In this document: positions 53,401-63,394 of the stretch, piece by piece
How positions within the stretch are numbered: the stretch's first letter is position 1
Layout of the letters: each line of letters begins with the position of its first letter
NCBI GenBank assembly: GCA_947396885.1
Contig: OX377206.1
Location: forward strand, 14,879,466-14,943,465
Length of the DNA: 64,000 bases
Direction: 5' to 3'
DNA from: Heligmosomoides polygyrus polygyrus
Lineage: Eukaryota; Nematoda; Chromadorea; Rhabditida; Heligmosomidae
The notes under the pieces: model-generated
Database searches by the model: none
What the model was told of the DNA's origin: nothing
Seen by the model: only the letters and a program-made list of their open reading frames with translations
Made by a program: the position numbers and the translations under genes

Positions 53401-54339
53401 ACCTACTATTAGAGTAAGAAGGAAAGGGCTACAACAGGAATCGCTCCGGAGAGCAAGTTGGTTTGCGAGTTTCACAACCAATTTCCAAATGAGAGTTGGT
53501 GCACGAAGTGGGGGTGGTCGCTGTTTAAGCGCAATGCACTCTTAGAAAATACCGAAGTCTCATGATACAACTGTTGTAGCGCATAACATCCTCAAGCAGG
53601 CAAAGGTTTGCCAGTCGTGGAAAGTCTAGTGGAGTGGAAAGAATGGTCAGGAGGTGTGGAAAGGTTCAATGATCCTATGAAGCTCGACCACATGTTTGTT
53701 TAAAAAAACAGCTAGACTACGAGCAGAGATTTTAAATTAAATGGCTACTCAAATCTGATCTTGTTTTGAACAGCCTTTACATTAGAGGTAAGAAGAGTTC
53801 GATACACATTTGCCCTTTTTTGGAAACTTTTTTTTCGGTGAGTATACGCCTACTCCTATAATAATCTCATAATGCAAGATAACGCGCTAAGAGCAATCGG
53901 TAGCTTGTCATAAATTAGCGGAAAATACACCCCGGTCGTAACAACCATGGGTGCGCATAATTGCGACTGACGATTTTGAAATGCACAGCTATTTTTGGAT
54001 CCGTCCGCTGTCGACACGGACGGCTAGTGATGCCATACGCGTGTGGTCGCCGCGCTGAAGGGCGCGCTAGAGCGCGAAACTGTGCGCCGGCGACTGCCGA
54101 CTGCGTTGTTTCAGCCAGCGCTGAAGAAGGAGAGCAGTTTAATAAGATGCACTGTTGGCAGAGATGCTTATTCTTGAACAGTGAAGAAGTGTGTTCGTTA
54201 CTAAGTACGAATGGAATGAGACTCAATCTGTTTCAAATGAGGGGAAAGTTGCAAAGTTCTTGTTGCGCGACGTAGGGGACTTGTACTCTGATTCCAAAAG
54301 CTCAGAAGCGCACATTTGCCGTTTCAAACAGGAAGAGGC
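53401..54339. other. No recognisable gene
   Basis: Short frames; the pair 53,915-54,226 (minus) and 53,961-54,275 (plus) are mutual shadows in a GC-rich patch. A GCGCGC-rich imperfect palindrome lies at about 54,055-54,080. Confidence 0.45.
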
Positions 54340-54369
54340 TGCGAACATGGTAGAATACTTATTCCCCGT

Positions 54370-54715
54370 ATTAATTCCTATTATACCTCCCTTCTTTCTC
54401 GTTCTTCGTCCAGGTTCCACGTCCAGCTTCCTCCTTCGTGGTAGCTCTCCCGGTCCTCCCCACCCGTCTTCCACTCTCGTGGTCGCCCTTACTACTCCTA
54501 TCCCTTTAGTGATCATGGCACTAAGTCGGCGGCACGGCTTCTGAATCTCAACGCTCAGAAACGTGCACAGTAGCCGTTGTGTCACGGAGTAAAACGCCGC
54601 GCTTCCGCTGCCGCAGCGACAAACCACGTTAAGTAGCAAATTTTGCCCGCGCCGTCGATGATGAGGCTTATCTCACGCAGGCTAGACCACTCAAACGCCA
54701 TCGACCGCTCTCTTT
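54370..54715. repeat. Pyrimidine-rich tract plus TCAGAAACG unit
   Basis: A C/T-rich stretch (54,380-54,500) is followed by CTGAATCTCAACGCTCAGAAACG. The same succession occurs at 59,990-60,420, where the second part starts a tandem array. This suggests that both loci derive from one element. Confidence 0.5.
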
Positions 54716-54816
54716 TATATGAAGGTTGTGATTTTTAGTCTAGATATCCCTCCAGATGTAAAAGAGAAGGGTTTTCGTTTGTACGTAATTCTTGAGACCT
54801 TCGTAACTAACTTGAG

Positions 54817-54866
54817 AACTTGGGTGATTAAACCATCGCTGGCTCGATGGTTTAATCACCCAAGTT
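54817..54866. repeat. Perfect 22 bp hairpin
   Basis: The arms at 54,817-54,838 and 54,845-54,866 are exact reverse complements with a 6 nt loop. No T-run or gene end is adjacent. No inverted ends of a larger element are visible. Confidence 0.75.
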
Positions 54867-55284
54867 TGAGGCACGACCTCGCCTTCTCTCTCCGAAGGGG
54901 AGCGCCGGGAGGTGAGCAATCGCCGCTGCCGAGGAGGACACGTGAGACATTGCGCAATAGGCCGGTGCCGCGGCTCTGTCCGAGCACGTGTTGGGTGGCT
55001 ACTTCGTCGAACTGTCCCCCTTGAAGGCCCCTGTCCTCGTTACCGTTCAATTAGTGGACCTGCAGTATCCTGCGGTGTTCCTGCAGGTGTGTTACCGCGG
55101 GGTACGGCTGTGCCACCTGTATGCACCGGCCGAGGTCACAGCTCATTCCTGTTGCTGCTATTCCCCTATGTGCACCCGTAGGTGGTTCAGTGGTTTTTCC
55201 ATGTTTTTCTGCAGGACAACTATTTCCGCAGAAACCTTTTATCGTTGATGCTCGTTCAAGGTCTGACATTGGTGCTCGCCCTCT

Positions 55285-55668
55285 TGCATGGCGCGATCTC
55301 ATATTTTATTGCGCTATATGCTTAGCTGTGGGCTGTAAGTAGATTCCCATTTATCGCTTGGGCCCCCTTCCAAGACGTTCGATTTTTATTCGATTGATAG
55401 CAGAAGTTGAGCAATAAATGCAACAGTAAGGAACACATATCCCCACTTTGGTGGCTCATGTAAGTGACACTTACACCACCAATGGAATAAAAGCTTCGAT
55501 GAACTTTTAGGGTGCATGGCGCGATCTCATTTTTTATTGCGCTATATGCTTGCTTCTTAGCTGTGGGCTGTAAGTAGATTCCCATTTATCTCTTGGGCCC
55601 TCTTCCAAGACGTTCGATTTTTATTCGAATTCCCATTTATCGATTGGGCCCTCTTCCAGGACGTTCGG
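55285..55668 (+). repeat. Direct duplication with GGGCTGTAAGTAGATTCCC
   Basis: Copy 1 (55,289-55,391) and copy 2 (55,516-55,629) share GGCGCGATCTCAT, TATTGCGCTATATGCTT, GGGCTGTAAGTAGATTCCC and AAGACGTTCGATTTTTATT. A third partial copy begins at 55,629 (ATTCCCATTTATCGATTGGG). Copy 2 has a 7 bp CTTGCTT-type insertion. Confidence 0.75.
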
Positions 55669-55784
55669 AATACAGCAGAAGGGTGATTCTCCTCCAGGCT
55701 ATTGAAATAAAGGTCACGACGAAGATCTAATCCAGTAGAGACACCAGTACCACACTCAACACACGTGCCACGTTGAAAATAGAT

Positions 55785-56310
55785 TCACAAAATAACGGAA
55801 ATGCAGTCACACCTACCTGAATTCTGCTGCGCACCTGGGGTTGCAACCGGCCTGCCGTAAACGGCTGCCCCACTCAGCTGTTGACTATCGTTGGTGCTGG
55901 TTGACGGTGTCACCTGTTTCTTGTCCACAATAGTTCGACCAAAACAGCACATACACCTAGGTGCAAGTCTACTGGGGAAATGTGGGTTCACCTGATGCTC
56001 CCATAAAAAACAATAGATCCCCGTACGCTTTCGCGTTAACATGCTCCCTTTTCTCATGTCATGACACAAGCCTCTTTTGACCAGACGACCGCGCGTCAAC
56101 CGCTTGACTTGGCGATAGGTAGAGTTGTTCAAATCTGTACCGGGTTTTGTTCCACTGTTTTTCTTACCTTTCCCCTTCAATTAGGAGTACTGTTTTAGAC
56201 ATCCGTTCGACCGATTATCAGAGCTAGAAGAAATAAGGTTAGCAAGGCTCACTCCATGTTGCTTGTTTTTGTTTCTACAATGATTTTTATGAGAATATCA
56301 GGCGGACTCT
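55785..56310 (-). pseudogene. Unknown coding-like repeat, copy 2
   Basis: Partner of 43,766-44,107. The frame at 55,785-56,180 contains GTKPGTDLNNSTYRQVKR, corresponding to ETNPGTNSINSAYRLSR in copy 1. Upstream similarity (56,180-56,310) is broken by stops. Confidence 0.4.
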
Positions 56311-56319
56311 GCCACTAGA

Positions 56320-57309
56320 CTTGCACATACACCTACATACGAAACTCATAAACGAAAAACTGCGATAGAACATACATCAAGATGAACTGCAACGTGCCGG
56401 TTCTCAGTGAATGCATCACTCGTAAGGACTTCATTCCCTCTGTGACCTCTGGATGCTAGAACATTAAGACAATCGAACAAACGTTCACAAGTCGTTTCCG
56501 TGGTGCAGAAACCACGTATTCCAATATAGACAAGATGATGGGCAATTTAAGGGCGCATTTGGATTACAACTTGTAACCATCGGATGCACAAATCGGTAAA
56601 GTCTGGCACCAATTCTGCAATCTCGGAGGAATGTGAGGTTTGGTTGATCCTGGCGAAACCCAACCCTCGAACAGATTTGGAAGATTTTGAGTGAACGAGA
56701 CAAGCGACGATTCCACCGAACGCGTCACACGCGCTCCTTCGCTCGAGCGCTTCATTACAAAACGGCTTCAAGTTCGAAGAACATTTTTACCCTCAGGCTC
56801 TATGCCTTTTATAATACCCTTAACCACACCAACCACTGTTACAGTGTAACACATCAACTACTCTGGCTTGAGTGAACACAGACGGTAAAAGACTGGCAGC
56901 ACAACCAACCTGGTGTTTGTTGCGAATTAGTAGACGCCTCGACATGAGAATTTGCATTCCGTGGATCTCGCTAAAAAAAAATCCCCATTCAAGAAAGAGA
57001 GACCATAATTCTGCTGCTTATTTAAATTCTTCAGTTCACAAAGGCAAGGAAAGTTATGAAAAAACAACCTCAGGTACTGCAACATCTGCAACTTGCACAT
57101 TGCCAGTACGGATATGCCACGGTAGCTGTCTGGGCGAAGACTCTGAAGTACTTCGATGTACTGAGAGCTTGGAATAAGTCAGGAAATAGAAGGAGAACCC
57201 TGATGGCAAACGCCATGTATGAAGGATGAATTCGATTTACTTAATGCTAGTCTTTAGGTCCTAGTTAGTCTGTTTTGCTTTGCTTCTGGTTTTTAAAAGA
57301 AAGTTTTTA
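56320..57309. other. No recognisable gene
   Basis: Short overlapping frames only. Nothing in 56,485-56,771 or 56,872-57,177 carries a recognisable motif. Confidence 0.45.
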
Positions 57310-57310
57310 T

Positions 57311-57434
57311 ATGACTGCTTGAAACTTGAAGTTGATGTTTATTGGTGACAACGTTTCGGGCATAAGCCCTTCTTCAGGTCTAAATACAATAATGCTACTT
57401 GACACATACACACAGTAAAGCGGCAAGAAATACG
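57311..57434 (-). repeat. Penelope-type terminal repeat, inverted copy
   Basis: The reverse complement matches 58,017-58,144 over its whole length. It contains CTGAAGAAGGGCTTATGCCC followed by GAAACGTTGTC, a hammerhead-like core. The inverted placement relative to the protein frame is typical of Penelope-like elements. Confidence 0.7.
57345..57385 (-). ncRNA. Hammerhead-ribozyme-like motif, well-preserved core
   Basis: CTGAAGA (minus strand, 57,378-57,372) satisfies CUGANGA. GGGC-TTAT-GCCC forms stem II, and GAAAC follows with a minimal stem III AC..GT and a GTC cleavage-site candidate. Stem I pairs poorly, so activity is doubtful. Confidence 0.5.
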
Positions 57435-57849
57435 ACGCTTACTCACAACGTCACATCCATACGAGAATCAATGTGAAAGAAGGAATTGCATGATCTGCGA
57501 AGGAGACAACAACGTGTGTGAGATGAAGTGTGTGGTCTACAAGGTGGTCTGTGTGTCCTGCGAAGAATTTTATATAGGTGAAACAGCGAGACCACTATGG
57601 AAGAGAATGGATGAGGACGTGAGAGCTCTGCGCAATCCTCAGAGCTACCCGGACAATCCATTCTCGAAGCACCGCACCCTGAGACACACGCGTGAGCCAC
57701 CGCCGCAATTGCGGATTTCCATCCTCCACAAAAATCTGGCAGACCCAGTAGAGAGGAAGATCAAGGAAGCGCTAGAAATAAAACACTGGGAGCCACCGAT
57801 TAACAATAGGGAAGAAATGAAGTATGCGATGAGTCTTATCACTCTATAG
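57430..57849 (+). pseudogene. Penelope-like element: C-terminal GIY-YIG endonuclease
   Basis: The frame is open upstream of the ATG at 57,490 and includes a Cys pattern QCERRNCMIC, as in the linker of Penelope proteins. Then comes VVYKVVC...YIGETARPLWKR (GIY-YIG core: Tyr, YIG and Arg), a SKHRTLRHTREPP His segment and EALEIKHWEPPINNREE (catalytic Glu and Asn region), ending at 57,849. RT is absent, so the copy is 5'-truncated at the inverted terminal repeat. The frame looks intact. Confidence 0.85.
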
Positions 57850-58016
57850 GGGCTAGCGACATGACCGCTGAAGACCATCGTGACATATAAATGACTAGTC
57901 ACGACTCGACCATATATAAAGAGTCCGAGCACCCCTGCACTTCATTTCCGGCCAACCAACGTCCAAGAAGACCTTGGCCCTTCCCTCACCCATTTAATCC
58001 GTCGTGGATCCCAGGT

Positions 58017-58144
58017 CCGTATTTCTTTCCGCTTTACTGTGTGTATGTGTCAAGTAGCATTATTGTATTTAGACCTGAAGAAGGGCTTATGCCCGGAACG
58101 TTGTCACCAATAAACATCAACTTCGAGTTTCAAGCAGTCACATA
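58017..58144 (+). repeat. Penelope-type terminal repeat, 3' copy
   Basis: It follows the endonuclease frame by 170 bp. It contains CTGAAGA at 58,075-58,081 and GGGCTTATGCCC, but GGAACG replaces the GAAAC of the other copy, which damages the hammerhead-like core. It ends CAAGCAGTCACATA. Confidence 0.7.
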
Positions 58145-58149
58145 AATCG

Positions 58150-58690
58150 AAGAGAGAATATGAAGCTCAGGGAACCATCCATTTTGAACAAAGTTTTTAT
58201 AGGAAAACCACCGCCTTGAGAAAAAAAAATAGCTACACTGTTTAAATAAGAACTAAAAATATTTTCACTTGACCTCATACAATATTTCTAATCTTTATTT
58301 TGACCTGCTGAGAGCAGTGAATTTGCTGGGGTTGTAGGGAGAACCGCGCAGCGCAAACATTCTATTCATTGCTTAACGTCTATTCGAATGATAGCGCAAG
58401 TGGTGTTTACATGAATGTAGAAACATCAAAAGTAATAATAGAGGAAAAAATCCTCGATTCATAACTCTCTGTAGACAGCGCCTACGCAATCAATCGAATG
58501 AACGCTGCAATGTACTAGACGAATGTGCAGCGCAATCCTTGCACACGAACAATTTGCGCCGGAGCCGTTTAGAATGCATATAAAACTGTTTTGCAAAACG
58601 GATAGAAATTCTATGCTCATTTAAAGGGACTTTTTAAGACACGCCGTATAAGAGTTTGTTCACAGAAATTTTCTGAAAACACAAGATTGT
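58150..58690. other. No recognisable gene
   Basis: AT-rich, short frames only. Confidence 0.5.
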
Positions 58691-58693
58691 TTA

Positions 58694-58904
58694 GGCTTTG
58701 CATTGTAGTGTATGCAAGTGCTCCGACACGCCTAACGGCGTGTCTCAGACTTGCGCGCTTTGCGCGAGCTTGCAATGTCAATAATCGCTCATCACGAGCG
58801 ACGCCCAATGATATGCACCCATATCGATTCCATCGCGCCGCCCGATCGATGTGCGAGCATATCATTATGCGTCGCTCGGTGTGAGCGATGGTATGACAAA
58901 GGCC
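58694..58904. mobile_element. PIF/Harbinger-like MITE
   Basis: 211 bp with GGCTTTGCAT and ATGACAAAGGCC ends, flanked by TTA on both sides (58,691-58,693 and 58,905-58,907). The interior holds a 55 bp block with the palindrome GACACGCCTAACGGCGTGTC and GCGCGCTTTGCGCGAGC, which recurs at 59,716-59,772, and a second region of CGCTC palindromes. Confidence 0.65.
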
Positions 58905-59057
58905 TTATATTCGTTCTTCTCATGGCAGATTACCCCTGGTAAACCTATTTTTTACAAGATTAGGTGGGATACCATAAGTACAATAGTATCAAGATATTTT
59001 TGCCCAGAAATGGCCGGATAACGGAAAAACGGATATCCTACCATATATAAAGGAGCA

Positions 59058-59181
<124 letters not shown>

Positions 59182-59715
59182 TTTCCGTCACACTTGAATT
59201 GGCGCGCGGCAGCCGAACACGTCGGCAACCCTGCAGACTACAGGGCAGCTCGGCCCCGAGCATGCTGAATCATCGCAGCGAGGCAGATTCCAGACGGAAG
59301 AGTGCCTGCGCCGACACTACATCTCTAGCCGCACGTGCAATTCATGCGAATGCTTTCCCACGATGGAGAGACTTCATATGAGATCCAAAAGAAAGAAGAT
59401 GTGGCGGGATTTGGAAGTACCGTTGTTGGGAAATGGCGTCGTTCGAACCGGTTCGAGTGATGTTTGTTCCCTCACAGCAAAGGGGTAGAAATATCGCGGT
59501 ATATATCCTATCTCGAGATCATCAGCTGTGCTATGAGTGGGCGTGCAGGGAGACACTCTCAGACGGAGAGTCCAGCACCTTTGTGTGCTGTGGATGCCGA
59601 TCGCTTAAGGATCGAGAGCGCGAGGTGTACAATCAGCGTCTGCCTTACTGCAAAGTCAGAAGCGGACACTTCATAACAGATCCTCCGCTACTCGAGCAGC
59701 AATATTATGGAACAA

Positions 59716-59772
59716 GTGCTCGGACACGCCTAACGGCGTGCCTCGCACTTGCGCGCTTCGCGCGACTTTGTA
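59716..59772. repeat. Isolated copy of the CACGCCTAACGGCGTG block
   Basis: CAAGTGCTCGGACACGCC, AACGGCGTGCCTCGCACTTG and GCGCGCTTCGCGCGA match 58,710-58,765 with few changes. Both copies fold into two successive GC-rich hairpins. No flanking MITE ends are visible here. Confidence 0.6.
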
Positions 59773-59984
59773 CCATCACTGACCTAAAGAAAGTAGCTTT
59801 TGTCAAACTTAAAATTCGCTAACATCTAGGACCAGCTGCGTACTTCATCGGAAGCCGTTCACCACTTCGGTACCTTTCATCATAGCCATTTTCTCTACAC
59901 GGTCCAGAAACATCATTGGTTTGTGCTGCGCAGTACTTCGGCCACTCCACTGTTGACACGTCTTTCGAATCCGGGCGCCAGCTT

Positions 59985-60240
59985 CCCCCTCACTCGTTTC
60001 TTCTTTCTAGAACTAATTGCTGGTCCGCCTTTACTGATCTCCCCCCCCCCACCTTCCTCGTCCCATCCCCTGGCCCACTTCCTTGTTTTCACTATTGACC
60101 CCCTACTGGTCTCTTCTTGCTGGCTTTCCTGCCCTGGTCCCTCCTTCAGGTTGTTCCTTTCCTTCCTTTACGCTCACCTGCCCCTCTAAAGGCCACTTGC
60201 TTCCCTTCTCCACCACCCTAGTGGTCCTCCCATGCTCAAG
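59985..60240. repeat. Pyrimidine-rich tract
   Basis: A C/T-rich plus strand (CCCCTGGCCCACTTCC, TCCACCACCCTAGTGG) resembling 54,380-54,500, leading directly into the tandem array. The frames in it are low complexity. Confidence 0.5.
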
Positions 60241-60244
60241 GCAG

Positions 60245-61190
60245 ACGTCAGTGACACGTATTCAGAATCAAACGCTCAGAAACGCGTGTAGTTGCCGCTC
60301 AGTCAAGCAGGAGGAGGCTACACGTCCTCTCCTGTAACAACATCCCATGTTAACGGCAAACATTGCCCGTGAGAGGTACGCAAAGGCGTATCTCGCGCGG
60401 GTAAAATTTTAGGTTCAACGTGAGACAATGCTGAATTCTGAATGTCATCCACTCGTCACACGACGTCGGCGAACCGCTTCTTGCTCTAGACGATTGTTGC
60501 GCGACAAATGGGACCCGTATTCTGAATCCATAAGCTCAGAAACGCGCGCAGATGCCGCTGTGTCAATAGAGAGGAGGCTGTGCTTCCTCGGCTGGAAGGG
60601 CATCCCATGTTGAATTCTGGATGCGGCCGCTCGTCGTACGACGACGGTGCTTTGACTTCAGATGCTTGTTGCGCGACAAAGGGGACCTGTCTTCTGGATT
60701 CAGACGCTCAGAAGCGCGCGCAGATGTCGCTGCGTCAAGCAGGAGGAGGTTGTGCTTCCTCTGCTGCAGCAGTAAAGTTCGCGGCCGGTCGTCGTACGAC
60801 GACGATGTGGCCTTTGCTTCCTTTATTTTCGCTTCTTCTGAATACAGACGGTTGTGGTGCGACGAAGGGAACCCGCCTTCTAGATTCAGGCACTCAGAAA
60901 CGCGCGCAGACGCCGTTGTGTCAAGCAGGAGGGTGCGCTTCCTCCGCTGCAGCGGCATCTCATGCTCAATTCTGAATGCGATCCCTCGTCGTAGGACGAC
61001 GGTGTCTCCTCTTCTGACTCCAGAAGGTTGCGGTGTGACGAAGGGAACCCGTCTTCTGGATTCAGGCACTCAGAAACGCACGCAGATGCCGTGTCAAGCA
61101 GGAGGAGGCTACGCGTCCTCTGCTGTAACAACATCCCATGTTGAACGGCAGACGTTGCCCGCGCGAGGTACGCGGAGGCGTCGCAAGTGG
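60245..61190. repeat. Tandem array, about 185 bp units
   Basis: Five units are marked by TCAGAAACGCGCGCAGATGCCG or close variants starting near 60,275, 60,536, 60,706, 60,895 and 61,070. Each is followed by GTCAAGCAGGAGGAGGCT-like and CATCCCATGTTGAA-like blocks. CpG-rich CGTCGTACGACGACG palindromes lie between units. Long frames on both strands arise from the repeat and conflict with one another. Confidence 0.75.
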
Positions 61191-61269
61191 TTCCATGAGA
61201 TTGGGCGTGGTTCCACGAGGCGTATCTCAGCCAGGTTTCCAACCTGAGTGAAATACGTCTCACCATCAA

Positions 61270-62002
61270 CAGGGTGCGTAAAAAGTATTGACGCACCTAC
61301 GTTTTGATTCAGCTCCAGCTTTTTCTTTCTACCCCTCTAGGTTTTTGTGTGTTATTTTTGTTGTCTTTATTGTGCTCAAAAAACACTCACGAAAAAACTG
61401 AAGAAACATGATCGTCGTCGTTACGGTGGCCCTTTTTTTGTCTGTTACCCTAAGAGCCGAATACTTCCTTAACAAGAGATTTAGGCGCTGTTCGAAACGG
61501 TAGGTGAGGAAAGATGTCAGCAACCCAAACGTCAGCCACGGCTCTGTCATAACAGATGATGATTACAAGAGGTTCACGCACGTTAACGTTCAAATCCGAA
61601 ATTATCAACCTCTGTCCGATAACGGTAAACAGATAACGCGCGCAGGTGTAGACAGCTTCTCAGACGAGCACAGCTTAAACAAGAATCCGCTGGATTACTC
61701 TTTTTAGGCGATTTTGGAGAATGAGGTCTGGGCTACTTTCAACAGAAGTGACCAGTCGCACAAGGCTACCCTGTTCAAAGCACGGAACGAAATGCAAGCA
61801 AGTGTTTGCGGCGCGTGCTCATGAATTTTTCCGTCGTTTTCGCTCCTGTATTCACAGTAAAGGAGCCAATGTCAATTACGAGTTATTCCATCGTGTTTGC
61901 AAAATCATTTTCCATATTTCTCAAGTGAACATTTTAAAACTTACTGCGCAATACTATTTCCACAACCGTCATTTAGTGCGTCAATACTTTTTACGCACCC
62001 TG
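61270..62002. mobile_element. mariner-like non-autonomous element
   Basis: Perfect inverted ends of 27 bp (61,270-61,296 and 61,976-62,002) begin CAGGGTGCGTAAAAAGTA. The right flank is TA; the left is AA, so one copy of the target is altered. The 733 bp interior has only short frames and no DDE motifs. Confidence 0.65.
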
Positions 62003-62069
62003 TACAGGGCAGGGAGCTAACTCAATTATATAGTGGTAGATATCCTAGGCACTTTTCCCACCGATAGTG

Positions 62070-62460
62070 CCCGTCGTAACCACAGAAGGAAACCTTTCGC
62101 TGCGCCAGTTTATGCGCTACTGGCATGACACGTGGGGTGCTGCTGGTCGCTTCGTGTGCGACCATTCTGATAACTTCGGAACGCGGACAACGAACTTCAT
62201 TGAGGGGTTCCACAGTAAACTTTGAGAGGCGTTTCCTAGTGGCACCCTGCTATGGCGGTTATATTACAGTTTTTCGCCTCACAGTTAACTATGGCCAAAT
62301 CTCAGCTCCTGTCTATAGAAAATGGGGAATGGCGACAAGATATATCCAAAGTCGCCAAGCCTGCAGGCCAAATGATATACACGATGAGATGAGACGCTTC
62401 AGACAGTTCCTCCAGGCGGATGGTCGTCCACCTACACAAGAGAGTGTAAGAATCACCTCG
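62070..62460 (+). pseudogene. MULE transposase C-terminal remnant
   Basis: MRYWHDTWGAAGRF and RTTNFIEGFHSKL (62,112-62,222) match the conserved region after the DDE core of Mutator-like transposases, where a TTN..E..H pattern is usual. A TGA at 62,223-62,225 and later frame changes break it. No inverted ends were found. Confidence 0.6.
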
Positions 62461-62794
62461 GTACCTTAGGCAGCAACCTTGGTCACTAGTTAGCTCTCAA
62501 TGTGTCTCCGTCTCCTGGTAAAGAGTGTTCTAAAATATTTATCTAAAAAAAAGAAGAAAAGTCTCAAACATGCTTCTAAACATCCTGCAGAAACTCAGCG
62601 ACTGTTGTGGCTGGATTAGTGTATTTCCTCAGTGATGTCACCAAGAGTACGAATGGTGTGGAAACATATCACGCTATGAGACACCGGTCGTGCAAATCGC
62701 TCAAGAAACAGCACGTCCCCACGCGAGACGGCACTGCGCGCGAAATAGCGGGGAGGAAGCGAGGTGGCAGGCGCGCTGCAAATCGACGTGACTC

Positions 62795-62840
62795 AGCATG
62801 GTAAACGAAACCAATAAAAATTGGTTTCGTTTACCATGCT
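62795..62840. repeat. Perfect 21 bp hairpin
   Basis: The arms at 62,795-62,815 and 62,820-62,840 are exact reverse complements with a 4 nt AAAA loop. They are not followed by a T-run and no element ends are visible. Confidence 0.8.
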
Positions 62841-62979
62841 TGTTAGAGCGTCTAAAGATGATGTACACATAGCAACTAGAAAAATAAATTGCAGGACAGA
62901 ATCAAAACTTCATATCACATGGTCCTACTCAGCCGAAAGGGTGAGGCATGGCGCCGTATCACACGGTCGTGAAAGGGTT

Positions 62980-63260
62980 ACATTTGGATCTGACGTATCC
63001 TTTTCATAATCAAATTTGCAAAGCGTACTGAGACATTTTCTCCTTCTTCAAAAAATCGCTAAGTGTCCACATCTTTGTATACATCTAAGGAAACATTCTA
63101 CGCTCTTCATCAAAAACATGCAACGCCAATGCATCCGTGATGATTAGTCATAAGAATCTCACCTCCTAAAGGGCCTCCGTTGCTCCAGGAGCGGCAGCTG
63201 TAGGCATGAGCCTTCGGGAAGCTCCGGCTCATATGTTACTAAACAGACAAGAATAACATT
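62980..63260. repeat. Dispersed repeat family, copy 3
   Basis: This is collinear with 35,900-36,460 and 46,870-47,120: GACGTATCC, GTGTCCACATCTTTG, CATGCAACGCCAATGCATCC, AATCTCACCTC and GGCTCATATGTTAC. Confidence 0.6.
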
Positions 63261-63394
63261 CTCCGTGTATGTCAAACTCGCTAGGGTAGTCGATAGAAGC
63301 TGTTTCACTGCTGATTTGTCATGATCTTTTTTCATCCTTTATCTTTTAGTCGCAGTCCGCGAAGTAACCTTGCACTCACGACTACACGAGGGCT

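Noticed and set aside
60563..61296. Frames of 131-208 codons on both strands
   Set aside because: They are produced by the 185 bp tandem array, overlap on opposite strands and have no recognisable motif.
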